Part shown: piece by piece, positions 37,118-44,721 of the stretch | Layout of the letters: every line of letters begins with the position of its first letter | Position numbering within the stretch: position 1 is the first letter of the stretch | Origin: Bacteroidota bacterium | Lineage (GTDB): Bacteria > Bacteroidota > Bacteroidia > B-17B0 > Aurantibacillaceae | DNA length: 64,000 bases | NCBI GenBank assembly: GCA_021156365.1 | Contig: JAJNDK010000001.1 | Span: forward strand, 124,001-188,000 | Direction of reading: 5' to 3' | Translations under genes and position numbers: made by a program | Notes under the pieces: model-generated | Seen by the model: only the letters and a program-made list of their open reading frames with translations | Databases searched by the model: none | What the model was told of the DNA's origin: nothing

Positions 37118-37618
37118 ATGAACGAACCCACTGATTACAACCCCGCATTCATGCAAAGAGCCGTTGAGCTTTCCGAGCTGGCTTACAAAAGCGGCAAAGG
37201 ACTTCCGATCGGCTGTGTGATCGTAAAGAACGGGGTGATCGTAGGGGAGGGGCACAACGAGATCTTTTCACGCACCAACCCTACGGCCCATGGCGAAATG
37301 GTGGCCATAGAAGATGCCTGTAAACAGACCGGCGATCTGCAGCTGGCAGACTGCGATATGTATACTACACTGGAGCCCTGCCCGATGTGCCTCGGAGCTA
37401 TTTACTGGGCCAAACTGAGAAAGGTATACTTTGCGAATACGAGCAGGGATGCATCAGCAGTTGGTTTCGACGACTCTTTTATTTTCCGGGAATTCGGGCT
37501 GGAACCGCAGAAGCGGCAGATCCCTATGTTCAACACCGAAAACACCGGCGCTATGAAGGTACTGCGCGAATGGCAATCACTTAATTCTTCAGCTTCTCAG
37601 CCCTGGCAGGAGAAGTAA
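37118..37618 (+). CDS. Guanine deaminase (CDA-fold nucleoside deaminase)
   Basis: Zinc-dependent deaminase of the cytidine-deaminase superfamily. The zinc ligands are H58 with catalytic E60 in TAHGEMVAIEDA, and C88/C91 in LEPCPMCLGAIYWAKL. The downstream GFDDSFIFREFGLEP matches the guanine deaminase branch (Bacillus GuaD type) rather than TadA, and there is no tRNA-binding extension. 166 residues. Likely converts guanine to xanthine in purine salvage. Followed after about 20 nt by a strong terminator. Confidence 0.85.
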   Translation: MNEPTDYNPAFMQRAVELSELAYKSGKGLPIGCVIVKNGVIVGEGHNEIFSRTNPTAHGEMVAIEDACKQTGDLQLADCDMYTTLEPCPMCLGAIYWAKLRKVYFANTSRDASAVGFDDSFIFREFGLEPQKRQIPMFNTENTGAMKVLREWQSLNSSASQPWQEK

Positions 37619-37636
37619 GGAAGCTCACAGATAAAA

Positions 37637-37672
37637 GCGCGGCCGGGTTTATCGAAGGGGCCGCTTTTTTAT
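37637..37672 (+). terminator. Terminator of the guanine deaminase gene
   Basis: GCGGCC / GGCCGC stem (37639-37644 with 37659-37664) followed by six Ts. Confidence 0.8.
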
Positions 37673-37687
37673 TTTGAAGAATTCGGG

Positions 37688-37695
37688 TATATTTG
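37688..37695 (+). promoter_or_regulatory. -7 promoter box (TATATTTG) of the S41 protease gene
   Basis: TAnnTTTG match 35 nt before the ATG at 37731, inside the longest possible open frame; this supports the shorter start. Confidence 0.45.
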
Positions 37696-37730
37696 AAAAC
37701 CGCATCCCCCCGCAAATAAAAAATATACAA

Positions 37731-39062
37731 ATGAAAAACAACACACGTTTTACGTTACTGCTTTTATTCACAGGCTTATTACTCTCTGTGCGGGCTCAAA
37801 AAAAAGAGGTACTTGCTCCGGATAAAAAAATGACCTCAAAAGAGATCGGACTGCTGATCGACAGTCTCAGCAGCGCACTGAAGAGGATCTATATTTATCC
37901 CGAAAAATCTGCACTCATGATCAGCAGCATAAAAAAGGAATATAAAAAAGGAAGCTATAACGCAGCTAAAGACAAACAGGAGCTGAGCTGGCTACTGCAG
38001 AACGACCTCCTGAAAGCACACAAAGACGGTCACCTGGGTGTGCGCTTCGAGCCGGAGATGGCTATGCAGATCAGTACACCGATGACGGATGAAGAACGGC
38101 AGAAGCAATACGACATAGATATAAAAGCGGCGCGCGCAGGAAATTTTGCCTTTAGAAAAACAGAAGTATTGCCGGGCCAGATTGGCTATGTGAGGTGGGA
38201 TGGATTCCTTCCTTTTGTGGACGAGGCCAAACCTACATTGGACGCTGCTTTCGGATTTGTGAGCAACTGCAAAGCGGTGATCATTGATATGCGCTACAAC
38301 GGAGGTGGATCGCCCGATATGGTATTGCAAACCCAGAATTATTTTTACAATACGAATGTGCACATGAATGATATCATTGATGGAGCGCTTGATACACTTA
38401 AGCGATATACGGATACGACCAAAACGTCTTTTAAGCTCAACATGCCGGTGTATATTTTAACGGCCTGGTTTACATTCTCCGGCGCGGAGGATTTTACATA
38501 TGGTTTGAAAAAGAACAAACGCGCTATTGTGGTAGGTGATACTACCGGTGGAGGAGCCCATCCCACAGGTACGTATGATCTTGGCCAGGGTTTTATTGCA
38601 TTTATTCCCTGTGCCCGTGCCCCTGAGGGAGAAGACTGGGAAGGCACAGGAGTGACACCCGATGTGCCGGTAGAGTCCGAAGAGGCGCTTGCTAAAGCAC
38701 AGCTGCTCATCTATACGGATTTTTTGGCGAAAGCAACGAACGAAAAAGAAAAGAATATGTTCCGGTGGGGCATCAACAGCCTGCGTGCCGGAACTGCAAA
38801 AATGCCCGGTGCTATTGATCTGACTGCCTATACCGGTATGTACCAGGGCGGTCTGGATTTTTATGTGAAGGACAATCGTTTGTTTTGTAAAAATGCAGAA
38901 AGAGGAGGCGCTGTGTATGAGCTTAAATACATAGATGAGCATTTATTTGTGCTGGATGAAAATGTGCAGCTGCAGTTTGAAAAAGATGTAAACGGTGCGT
39001 TCACCGGGTTTAAAATGCTTTGGAAAAGCGGTTATATTTCTCAAAAGAGTAAAGTGAGATAA
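37731..39062 (+). CDS. S41-family (C-terminal processing type) peptidase, secreted
   Basis: 443 residues. Signal peptide 1-22 (SVRAQ), an N-terminal S41 lead domain about 30-115 (RIYIYPEKSALMISSIKKEY), then the protease core: GYVRWDGFLPF about 152-162, VIIDMRYNGGGSPDM about 183-197 and the nucleophile in FTFSGAEDFTYGL (S250). A tail domain follows from about 365 (YTGMYQGGLDFYVKDNRLF). The longer start at 37674 is rejected because the signal peptide begins at MKNNTRF and the promoter lies inside the extra part. Periplasmic or surface role; no PDZ domain is visible. Confidence 0.85.
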   Translation: MKNNTRFTLLLLFTGLLLSVRAQKKEVLAPDKKMTSKEIGLLIDSLSSALKRIYIYPEKSALMISSIKKEYKKGSYNAAKDKQELSWLLQNDLLKAHKDGHLGVRFEPEMAMQISTPMTDEERQKQYDIDIKAARAGNFAFRKTEVLPGQIGYVRWDGFLPFVDEAKPTLDAAFGFVSNCKAVIIDMRYNGGGSPDMVLQTQNYFYNTNVHMNDIIDGALDTLKRYTDTTKTSFKLNMPVYILTAWFTFSGAEDFTYGLKKNKRAIVVGDTTGGGAHPTGTYDLGQGFIAFIPCARAPEGEDWEGTGVTPDVPVESEEALAKAQLLIYTDFLAKATNEKEKNMFRWGINSLRAGTAKMPGAIDLTAYTGMYQGGLDFYVKDNRLFCKNAERGGAVYELKYIDEHLFVLDENVQLQFEKDVNGAFTGFKMLWKSGYISQKSKVR

Positions 39063-39127
39063 CGTTTAAATACAAGGGAATTGAGTATGTTGATTTGAGT
39101 ATACCGGCTGGCATAAATTACAAAAGG

Positions 39128-39499
39128 ATGATAAGAGCAGAACTAATTATAGGCGTAAAGGATGTACAGGAAAGCTCAAAATGGTATCAGGGGCTACTAA
39201 GCTGTAAAAGCAATCATGGTGGCGACACGTTTGAGATCCTGGCAAATCCCGATGGTAGCACCATTCTCTGTTTGCATAAATGGGGCGAGCACGAACATCC
39301 GACAATAACAGATCCGGCGATCCAACCGGGCAACGGGCTTATTGTATACCTGAGGATTGACGATTTAAAAACAGTATGGGAGAAAGCGCAGGAACTAAAT
39401 GCAGTGATAGAGCAACCACCCCATGTAAACGAAAACTCCGGAATGGAAGAATTTGCTATACGGGATCCCGACGGATATTATCTTTTAATTTCATTGTAA
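39128..39499 (+). CDS. VOC-family (glyoxalase/bleomycin-resistance fold) protein
   Basis: 123 residues with the paired beta-alpha-beta-beta-beta modules of the vicinal oxygen chelate superfamily: ELIIGVKDVQESSKWYQGLL near the start and EEFAIRDPDGYYLLIS at the end. Start taken at ATG 39128 (MIRAELIIGV), where the fold begins; an upstream TTG at 39095 would add 11 residues without support. Metal ligands cannot be fully assigned, so it may be an enzyme or a binding protein. Confidence 0.8.
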   Translation: MIRAELIIGVKDVQESSKWYQGLLSCKSNHGGDTFEILANPDGSTILCLHKWGEHEHPTITDPAIQPGNGLIVYLRIDDLKTVWEKAQELNAVIEQPPHVNENSGMEEFAIRDPDGYYLLISL

Positions 39500-39617
39500 A
39501 TCTGTAGGATGATTTTTTTGAAACGCAGCATAAAAGAAGTAATGGTTTCATCTGTAAAGTGTTTCAGGCTTTATTGCACAAAATAAGGCATTGGCTGCGT
39601 ACCTGACAAAAATAAAC

Positions 39618-39676
39618 AAACCGGGGGAGTATGTTTGTTCCCTGTATACAGGAAATGTACCTACAGCCCCCGGTTT
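39618..39676. terminator. Long hairpin between convergent genes
   Basis: Outer stem AAACCGGGGG / CCCCCGGTTT and inner palindrome CCTGTATACAGG within the same 59 nt. It can serve as a terminator for the OmpA-domain gene on the minus strand and, with its T-rich ends, for the plus strand. Confidence 0.6.
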
Positions 39677-39695
39677 GCAGCCAGTCGGACAGACC

Positions 39696-41105
39696 TTATT
39701 TCTTCTTTTTCTTCGGTTCGGGAACAGGCGGAGTCCAGGCCTTGTTCTGTTTGAACTTGGTGATGTTTTTCGATTTGATCTTCAATTTATAGGCCTTCTT
39801 CTTTTTGCTGTATTTCAGCGGTATTTTTTTCTGATCCACCGCATACAATTTACTTTTCTTAATGATCGCCAGCTGATAGCCGCTCTCTGGTTTGGTAGCC
39901 AGGATATATTTCCCTTTCATATCCGTGCTCACCGGGATGAACTCATTGTAATCCTTCAGATAATAACCGAACTGCTCCGGCTTCACACTTTTCTTGAACT
40001 TGATACGGATAGTCGTGTCAGTGTAGGCAAATTCTTTGTAGAGGCTGAAAGGCACTGTATAGGTCGGTTTCTGTGTAAAGTTTTTTCCACCGCCTTCCAG
40101 GTTCGAAATGGTCTTCAGCTTCTCGTTCATCAGGTAAATGGTTCCATTCATTTTCCCAAGGCTCAACACGGTCCAGGTTGAATCCGGTTTGCCGAGCAGC
40201 AACGTGTCGTTCGTCGTTTCGTTGGTTCTCACCTTGGAAGTGGTGAACAACGAAGATTTCAGGCTGGCGAATTCTTTCGGGAATACGATGCGGGTGCTGA
40301 GTTTTTTTGCAATGTTCAGAAAACGCTTGTCGGTTTTTACAACATATTGTTTGTTGGTTGTGTCGAACACTACTGTCAGGGAAGAAGGTTTCCAGTAGAT
40401 CACTTTGTCCACGGTGTCAGGTTCCCAAACGCTCATTTCCGTATCGACATAGTCTGATTTCAGGATCAGGGAGATCGTTTCCGAAGTGCGTGATTTTCCC
40501 TGGCTGCATGGTTTCGAAGTGAAGCGGATGGTTCCGGCTGAGATCAGCTCTTCTCCCTGGCCGGTTGTGGAGCTGGTTTTGAAGACAATATTGGCTTTGC
40601 TTGCTTCTGCAGCTGTGTAATAAGAAATGATCTCCGGTTTGGAATTACAAATACCGCATGGTTCAAAATAATCGATCGGTACCTCCACACTTTCATTCGG
40701 GGAGTTGATTGTGATCATTTTGTTTTTTTCCGGGAAGGTAAAGATATCCACACGTCTGTCGAGTGAGGCGTCGCCGCTCACTGATTTGGACTCACCGAGG
40801 TTCTTTTCCATGTAGGTGAACTGGATCGTGGATTTGGTTTTCATCCGCACTTGCACCGACTCGATCCGCTTTTTGGATAAAGTCAGGTTGTACTCGGTAG
40901 TGGCGGTACTGTCGGAATAGCCGTAGAGCTCTACAACGTAGCTCTTTCCGTCCAGGGTGTGTAGCAGGCTATCAAGTTTTTTCTGGGCCGAATGCGTCAG
41001 TTCCGATTTGTTCAGTTCGAAATAGATACTGGTCTTTTCACAATAGTTTTGCGCAGCCGCACCCAGGCAGGCTACAACGGAAAGGGTGGTAAATAGTTTC
41101 TTCAT
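39696..41105 (-). CDS. OmpA-domain protein with basic C-terminal tail
   Basis: 469 residues: signal peptide 1-19 (GAAAQ), an OmpA-type peptidoglycan-binding domain about 24-122 (IYFELNKSELTHSAQKKLDSL, YGYSDSTATTEYNLTLSKKR) placed first rather than last, then a long beta-rich region and a lysine-rich end (KKKKAYKLKIKSKN to EPKKKKK). It should sit in the periplasm bound to the wall. No other domain is recognised. Confidence 0.65.
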   Translation of the reverse strand: MKKLFTTLSVVACLGAAAQNYCEKTSIYFELNKSELTHSAQKKLDSLLHTLDGKSYVVELYGYSDSTATTEYNLTLSKKRIESVQVRMKTKSTIQFTYMEKNLGESKSVSGDASLDRRVDIFTFPEKNKMITINSPNESVEVPIDYFEPCGICNSKPEIISYYTAAEASKANIVFKTSSTTGQGEELISAGTIRFTSKPCSQGKSRTSETISLILKSDYVDTEMSVWEPDTVDKVIYWKPSSLTVVFDTTNKQYVVKTDKRFLNIAKKLSTRIVFPKEFASLKSSLFTTSKVRTNETTNDTLLLGKPDSTWTVLSLGKMNGTIYLMNEKLKTISNLEGGGKNFTQKPTYTVPFSLYKEFAYTDTTIRIKFKKSVKPEQFGYYLKDYNEFIPVSTDMKGKYILATKPESGYQLAIIKKSKLYAVDQKKIPLKYSKKKKAYKLKIKSKNITKFKQNKAWTPPVPEPKKKKK

Positions 41106-41303
41106 AAAATAGGGTAGCGCGTACCGGAACAGATGGTTAGGGCCTGCTCACGGGTGAACGCGGCGGTAAATATAAATAATAAGCAAAAAAATGCAAGTTT
41201 TAGTTTTTAGTATGTTTTCAAGGGAGGCGTTCCGGGCTTAGAATCAGGGTTTTTCAATGGCATTCTTTTTAGTTCCGAAGGCAAAAGATTGCTTCGGCAT
41301 CCT

Positions 41304-41311
41304 TAATTTTG
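41304..41311 (+). promoter_or_regulatory. Candidate -7 box (TAATTTTG) in a 429-bp gap
   Basis: A TAnnTTTG match with no convincing gene directly after it; it may drive the DinB gene at 41535 with a long leader. The gap 41106-41534 otherwise holds the structured repeat at 41392-41480. Confidence 0.25.
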
Positions 41312-41391
41312 CATTGTTGCGGAATAGAATTACGATGTTTAACCCACATATGCACATAAAAGGCATAGTTCCGGATAAAGCTTTAGAAGAT

Positions 41392-41480
41392 TACATAGCT
41401 GCACATAGGAAGCGTTGCTTCCAACTATATGAACCTATGTTCCTTCTTCTGATAAGTGCAGCAAATCTATGTGTCTATGT
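41392..41480. repeat. Structured ACATAG/CTATGT inverted repeat
   Basis: ACATAGCTGCACATAG at the left faces CTATGTGTCTATGT at the right, with an inner GGAAGC-GTT-GCTTCC hairpin. Looks like an interspersed folded element; a 51-codon frame across it is not treated as a gene. Confidence 0.45.
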
Positions 41481-41534
41481 AGTAAAATAATTCCAAAATA
41501 TAGTGTAATATTATATAATAAAATCAATTAAGCA

Positions 41535-41978
41535 ATGATCCCCTTTTTCAACGAACTGTTCGAATACAGCCATCACTACAACCAGGCGCTGGTTTCCCGT
41601 CTGCTCGAAAACAAAGAAAAAGTATCGGAGAAGGCTATGCAGCTCCAGAGCCACATCATCAATGCACACCGGATCTGGAATAGCAGGATCCTGAATGAAC
41701 CGGCGGGTATCCGTGTTTTTGATGTCCGTCCGCTGGAGGCGTTGAAAGAAGCAGATGCACAGAACCTGCTGGATACCCAAAAGATCCTCCGGGAGAAAGA
41801 CCTTTCGCAGGTAATGGATTATGTCAATTCCCATGGACAGGCTTTTTCGAATACGATCCGGGATGTGTTGTTCCATGTGGTCAATCATTCCACTTATCAC
41901 CGGGCGCAGATCGCTACCGAGTGCAAACAAAACGGGATCGATCCGCTTACGACGGATTATATTTTTTATAAACGGTAA
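41535..41978 (+). CDS. DinB-family (four-helix metal-binding) protein
   Basis: 147 residues of helical type: FFNELFEYSHHYNQALV at the start and VLFHVVNHSTYHRAQIA near the end give the three histidines (YSHH, then HVVNHSTYHR) that bind a divalent metal in the DinB fold. The family includes thiol-dependent enzymes; the substrate here is unknown. First of a run of small genes in this accessory stretch. Confidence 0.85.
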   Translation: MIPFFNELFEYSHHYNQALVSRLLENKEKVSEKAMQLQSHIINAHRIWNSRILNEPAGIRVFDVRPLEALKEADAQNLLDTQKILREKDLSQVMDYVNSHGQAFSNTIRDVLFHVVNHSTYHRAQIATECKQNGIDPLTTDYIFYKR

Positions 41979-42006
41979 GCTTTAACAACAGCATAATTGC
42001 ACAAGA

Positions 42007-42471
42007 ATGAAAAACGTTATACTTCTGGATCTGGATGGAGTTCTGATCATCACACCTCCCTGGAAACCTGACGAGATACATGCAGACGGATACTCAGACT
42101 TCAATCGGATTGCCGTCAAAAATCTGAACAGCTTACTAAACCGTACTGCTGTGGAGATCTGGTTAAGCTCTTCGAGGCGTATGGGAAAATCGGTGGCTGA
42201 ATTCAATACTATTTTCAGGAACCGGGGGATTGAACAGGAAATTAAAGGTTTTATTCCTTCAGGTACACTGTCTCAAAATCGTTTGGTAGAAGTGGATGCT
42301 TTCCTCAACCATGAGCCAATACGAAATTTTCTTATTATTGATGATGATAATTCTTTACAGGATTTGACCCCGACCCGGAAAAATAATTGGATTAAAACAG
42401 ATTCTTTACTGGGATTTACAGATGAAAAACTGTTAGCTGCCATTGAAATAGTGAAAAATTGGAAATCGTGA
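42007..42471 (+). CDS. HAD-fold protein of the Swiss-Army-Knife RNA-repair type
   Basis: 154 residues starting MKNVILLDLDGVLIITPPW, with DLDGVL as HAD motif I, VEIWLSSSRR as motif II (S/T) and FLIIDDDNSL as the acidic motif IV. Similar to the HAD domain found in Swiss Army Knife RNA repair proteins (PF18143 type), which are thought to process RNA ends; the family call is by eye. It follows the DinB gene by 28 nt. Standalone here, with no ligase or kinase domain attached. Confidence 0.7.
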   Translation: MKNVILLDLDGVLIITPPWKPDEIHADGYSDFNRIAVKNLNSLLNRTAVEIWLSSSRRMGKSVAEFNTIFRNRGIEQEIKGFIPSGTLSQNRLVEVDAFLNHEPIRNFLIIDDDNSLQDLTPTRKNNWIKTDSLLGFTDEKLLAAIEIVKNWKS

Positions 42472-42519
42472 TTCATTTGCAGTATGCAGCTTCCTTTTCT
42501 TAACAGGAAGCTGCGATCC

Positions 42520-42885
42520 TTTATAATAGAACGAAAATATCCTGCCTTCCTGCCTCCATTCCTTAGCATTTCACGCTGATACTTCAGCTTATCGAAGTAG
42601 CCTTTTATCCTGTAGCTACTTTCATCTATCATTTCATAGCGATCTGTTATCCTGGCACAGTGTTCTCTTATCCTGCCGCGGCTGCACTTTATCATTTCAG
42701 ATCGATCTTTTATATTTTAGCGGCGGTATCTTAACTTATTGCAGAGATCTCTTTTCATTTTGCTGTTGTCTGAAAGTATTTCGCTCCGGTATTTCAGGTT
42801 AGTAATACGATCTCTTATTTTATCACCGTCATCTTTTTTGATCCCGCTCCGATCTGCCATCCTGTAACTGTATGCTTTTAGGTTT
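42520..42885. repeat. Degenerate tandem array with a 21-bp period (array 2)
   Basis: At least a dozen consecutive 21-bp units, easiest to see from 42647 (TTATCCTGGCACAG, TTATCCTGCCGCGG, TTATCATTTCAGATCG) to 42865. No two are identical; several share the word CGATCT. Read on the minus strand, the units keep phase as heptads resembling DRSEMIK or YRSEILS, broken once by a TAA, so a decayed coding repeat cannot be excluded. It fills the 574-nt gap between the HAD gene and the FnIII-like gene. Confidence 0.7.
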
Positions 42886-43045
42886 TTTCTCCTGTTTTCA
42901 GGGTTCCGGAGGCTCTTCTTCAACATTCTTTCGCCACTTAACGAAAAGATCCAACCACTTGTTTCCCGAAACCAACCGGATGCAAAATGGCAGTAACTTC
43001 TTCGGGATATTGTACGTTATAAAAGCAATTTCAACAATCAAAAAA

Positions 43046-43651
43046 ATGAGTCTGAATAAAATACGGGTAGCCCTGTACATGAGCAATATGTCGATACCCG
43101 ATAAGCTGAAAAGATCGCGAGTGGTGCAAAGTGCGATCAGCGCCAATGCCCAGGTCTTCATATCAGCGGGAGCCGAATTGAGCCGGCTTGCCAATGCTAC
43201 CACCGAACTGGAAACTGCCTGGGGCGATGCATATGACAATGGGAAAAGACTGAAGGCGATCATGCGTAACAAGGAACATGATTTCGATGTGGCTATGACC
43301 CGCCTGGCCGCTTATGTAGAAATGATAGCAGATGGCAATCCGGCAATTATTTATCTCGCTGGCATGGAAGTACGTCCTTTTAAAGGCCCTTCTGCACGTG
43401 CGGCCTTTGAAGCGAAGCGGGGAAATGAAACCGGAGCGATTGTGTTAAAAGCCAGACTGATGAAAGGTTCTGTTTATATATGGGAATACAGTATAGATGA
43501 AGTTACATGGATAAATGCGGGTGCCGGCACGAGGAGCCGAAAAGAAATAAAAAACCTCAGTCCCGGGAACCGGTATTGGTTCCGGTATGCACGGATCGAT
43601 AAGGACGGACATCATCCTTTCTCTGCAGCTGTCAGTCTTATTGTGGTGTAA
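43046..43651 (+). CDS. Fibronectin type III-like domain protein
   Basis: 201 residues. An alpha-helical N-terminal half (MSLNKIRVALYMSNM to GNPAIIYLAGMEV) is followed from about 112 by a beta-sandwich with GNRYWFRYARIDKDGHHPFS, the typical end of an FnIII domain. No signal peptide. The open frame begins at 42872, but that part overlaps the 21-bp array and is rejected; ATG at 43046 is chosen. Such small FnIII proteins are widespread in Bacteroidota without a known role. Confidence 0.65.
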   Translation: MSLNKIRVALYMSNMSIPDKLKRSRVVQSAISANAQVFISAGAELSRLANATTELETAWGDAYDNGKRLKAIMRNKEHDFDVAMTRLAAYVEMIADGNPAIIYLAGMEVRPFKGPSARAAFEAKRGNETGAIVLKARLMKGSVYIWEYSIDEVTWINAGAGTRSRKEIKNLSPGNRYWFRYARIDKDGHHPFSAAVSLIVV

Positions 43652-43668
43652 GAGCGGTTCATAGTTGG

Positions 43669-43676
43669 TATATTTG
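43669..43676 (+). promoter_or_regulatory. -7 promoter box (TATATTTG) of the ADP-ribosylglycohydrolase gene
   Basis: TAnnTTTG match 39 nt before the ATG at 43716. Confidence 0.45.
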
Positions 43677-43715
43677 ACGGCCTGAACCAGGTAGGTTTGG
43701 AAAATTAAGATTCAG

Positions 43716-44666
43716 ATGAAAACAGATATGTATGATACGATCCGCGCTGCTCTTTTTGGAGTTGCAGTTGGCGACGCTCTGGGAGTTCCGGTTGAATTTA
43801 ACAGCCGTGAGGAAATTGCAAAAAAACCGGTTACAGACATGATCGGGTATGGCACCTATAATTTGCCTCCCGGCACTTTTTCGGATGACAGCTCTCTTGC
43901 CTTTTGTCTGGCTGAAGGTCTTACACACGATTTTAATCTGAAGTTAATAGGAATGTATTTCGTTAACTGGTATCGCCATAATTTCTGGACACCACGAGGT
44001 CATGTGTTTGATATTGGAATAGCAACGCAGGAAGCGATCGGTAGATTATCGCGGGGTGTACAGCCGGACCTGGCAGGAGGGATGGATGTACGGTCAAACG
44101 GAAATGGTTCTTTGATGCGGATCCTACCATTGATCTTTTATATAAAAGACTTTCCTGTTGAGGAAAGATACAAATACACGAAGCTGGTTTCTTCGCTCAC
44201 ACATGCGCATGCACGTTCGGTGATCGCCTGTTTTTATTACCTTGAGTTTGCCTGCTTGTTACTGGAAGGAAAGGACAAATTTGCAATATATAAAGAGCTG
44301 CAACAAACTGTCCCTGCTTTTTTGAATTCAATGGAGATGAATCCGGCAGAGATTAAATTGTTCGATCGCATACTGAATGAGAATATTCAAGACCTTGCGG
44401 AGAATAAAATCCACAGCAGTGGGTATGTACTACATACATTGGAAGCAAGTATCTGGTGCCTGCTTTCGACGGATAATTACAAAGAAGCGACATTAAAAGC
44501 CGTAAACCTGGGCGAGGACACGGATACTACAGGCGCTGTAACAGGTGGTCTGGCAGGATTGTTATATGGCATGGAGGGAATACCTTCTGCATGGCTGGAG
44601 CAGATGGCAAGGAAAGAAGATATTGAAGATCTTGCCAGGCGCGTGAACGGGAAGTTGAATGGGTAA
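43716..44666 (+). CDS. ADP-ribosylglycohydrolase family protein
   Basis: 316 residues of the DraG/ARH fold, which removes ADP-ribose from proteins or nucleic acids using two magnesium ions. N-terminal GVAVGDALGVPVEFNSREE, the acidic FSDDSSLAF (D57, D58), and the C-terminal GEDTDTTGAVTGGLAGLLYG (D268, D270) provide the metal ligands, so it should be active. Its own promoter is visible; the next gene also has one. Neighbours suggest a role together with the RNA-related genes, which is an inference. Confidence 0.9.
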   Translation: MKTDMYDTIRAALFGVAVGDALGVPVEFNSREEIAKKPVTDMIGYGTYNLPPGTFSDDSSLAFCLAEGLTHDFNLKLIGMYFVNWYRHNFWTPRGHVFDIGIATQEAIGRLSRGVQPDLAGGMDVRSNGNGSLMRILPLIFYIKDFPVEERYKYTKLVSSLTHAHARSVIACFYYLEFACLLLEGKDKFAIYKELQQTVPAFLNSMEMNPAEIKLFDRILNENIQDLAENKIHSSGYVLHTLEASIWCLLSTDNYKEATLKAVNLGEDTDTTGAVTGGLAGLLYGMEGIPSAWLEQMARKEDIEDLARRVNGKLNG

Positions 44667-44702
44667 CTAAAGTCAGGTAATCCCGTTTTGTAGAATTTAA
44701 GT

Positions 44703-44710
44703 TATATTTG
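44703..44710 (+). promoter_or_regulatory. -7 promoter box (TATATTTG) of the 458-residue protein gene
   Basis: TAnnTTTG match 11 nt before the ATG at 44722; the transcript would have only a few leader nucleotides and could run on into the two tRNAs. Confidence 0.5.
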
Positions 44711-44721
44711 ACTTAGATCTG

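Noticed and set aside
37674-37730. Longer N-terminus of the S41 peptidase
   Set aside because: It would put a promoter box inside the coding region and precede the signal peptide.
39591-40181. 196-residue protein on the plus strand opposite the OmpA-domain gene
   Set aside because: Lies antisense to a well-supported gene and crosses the long terminator hairpin.
41335-41490. Small 51-residue protein after the TAATTTTG box
   Set aside because: The DNA is a folded repeat (ACATAG/CTATGT) and the composition is not protein-like; support is too weak.
42872-43045. N-terminal extension of the FnIII-like protein
   Set aside because: Its DNA overlaps the 21-bp array and reads as unstructured; the ATG at 43046 is the sensible start.
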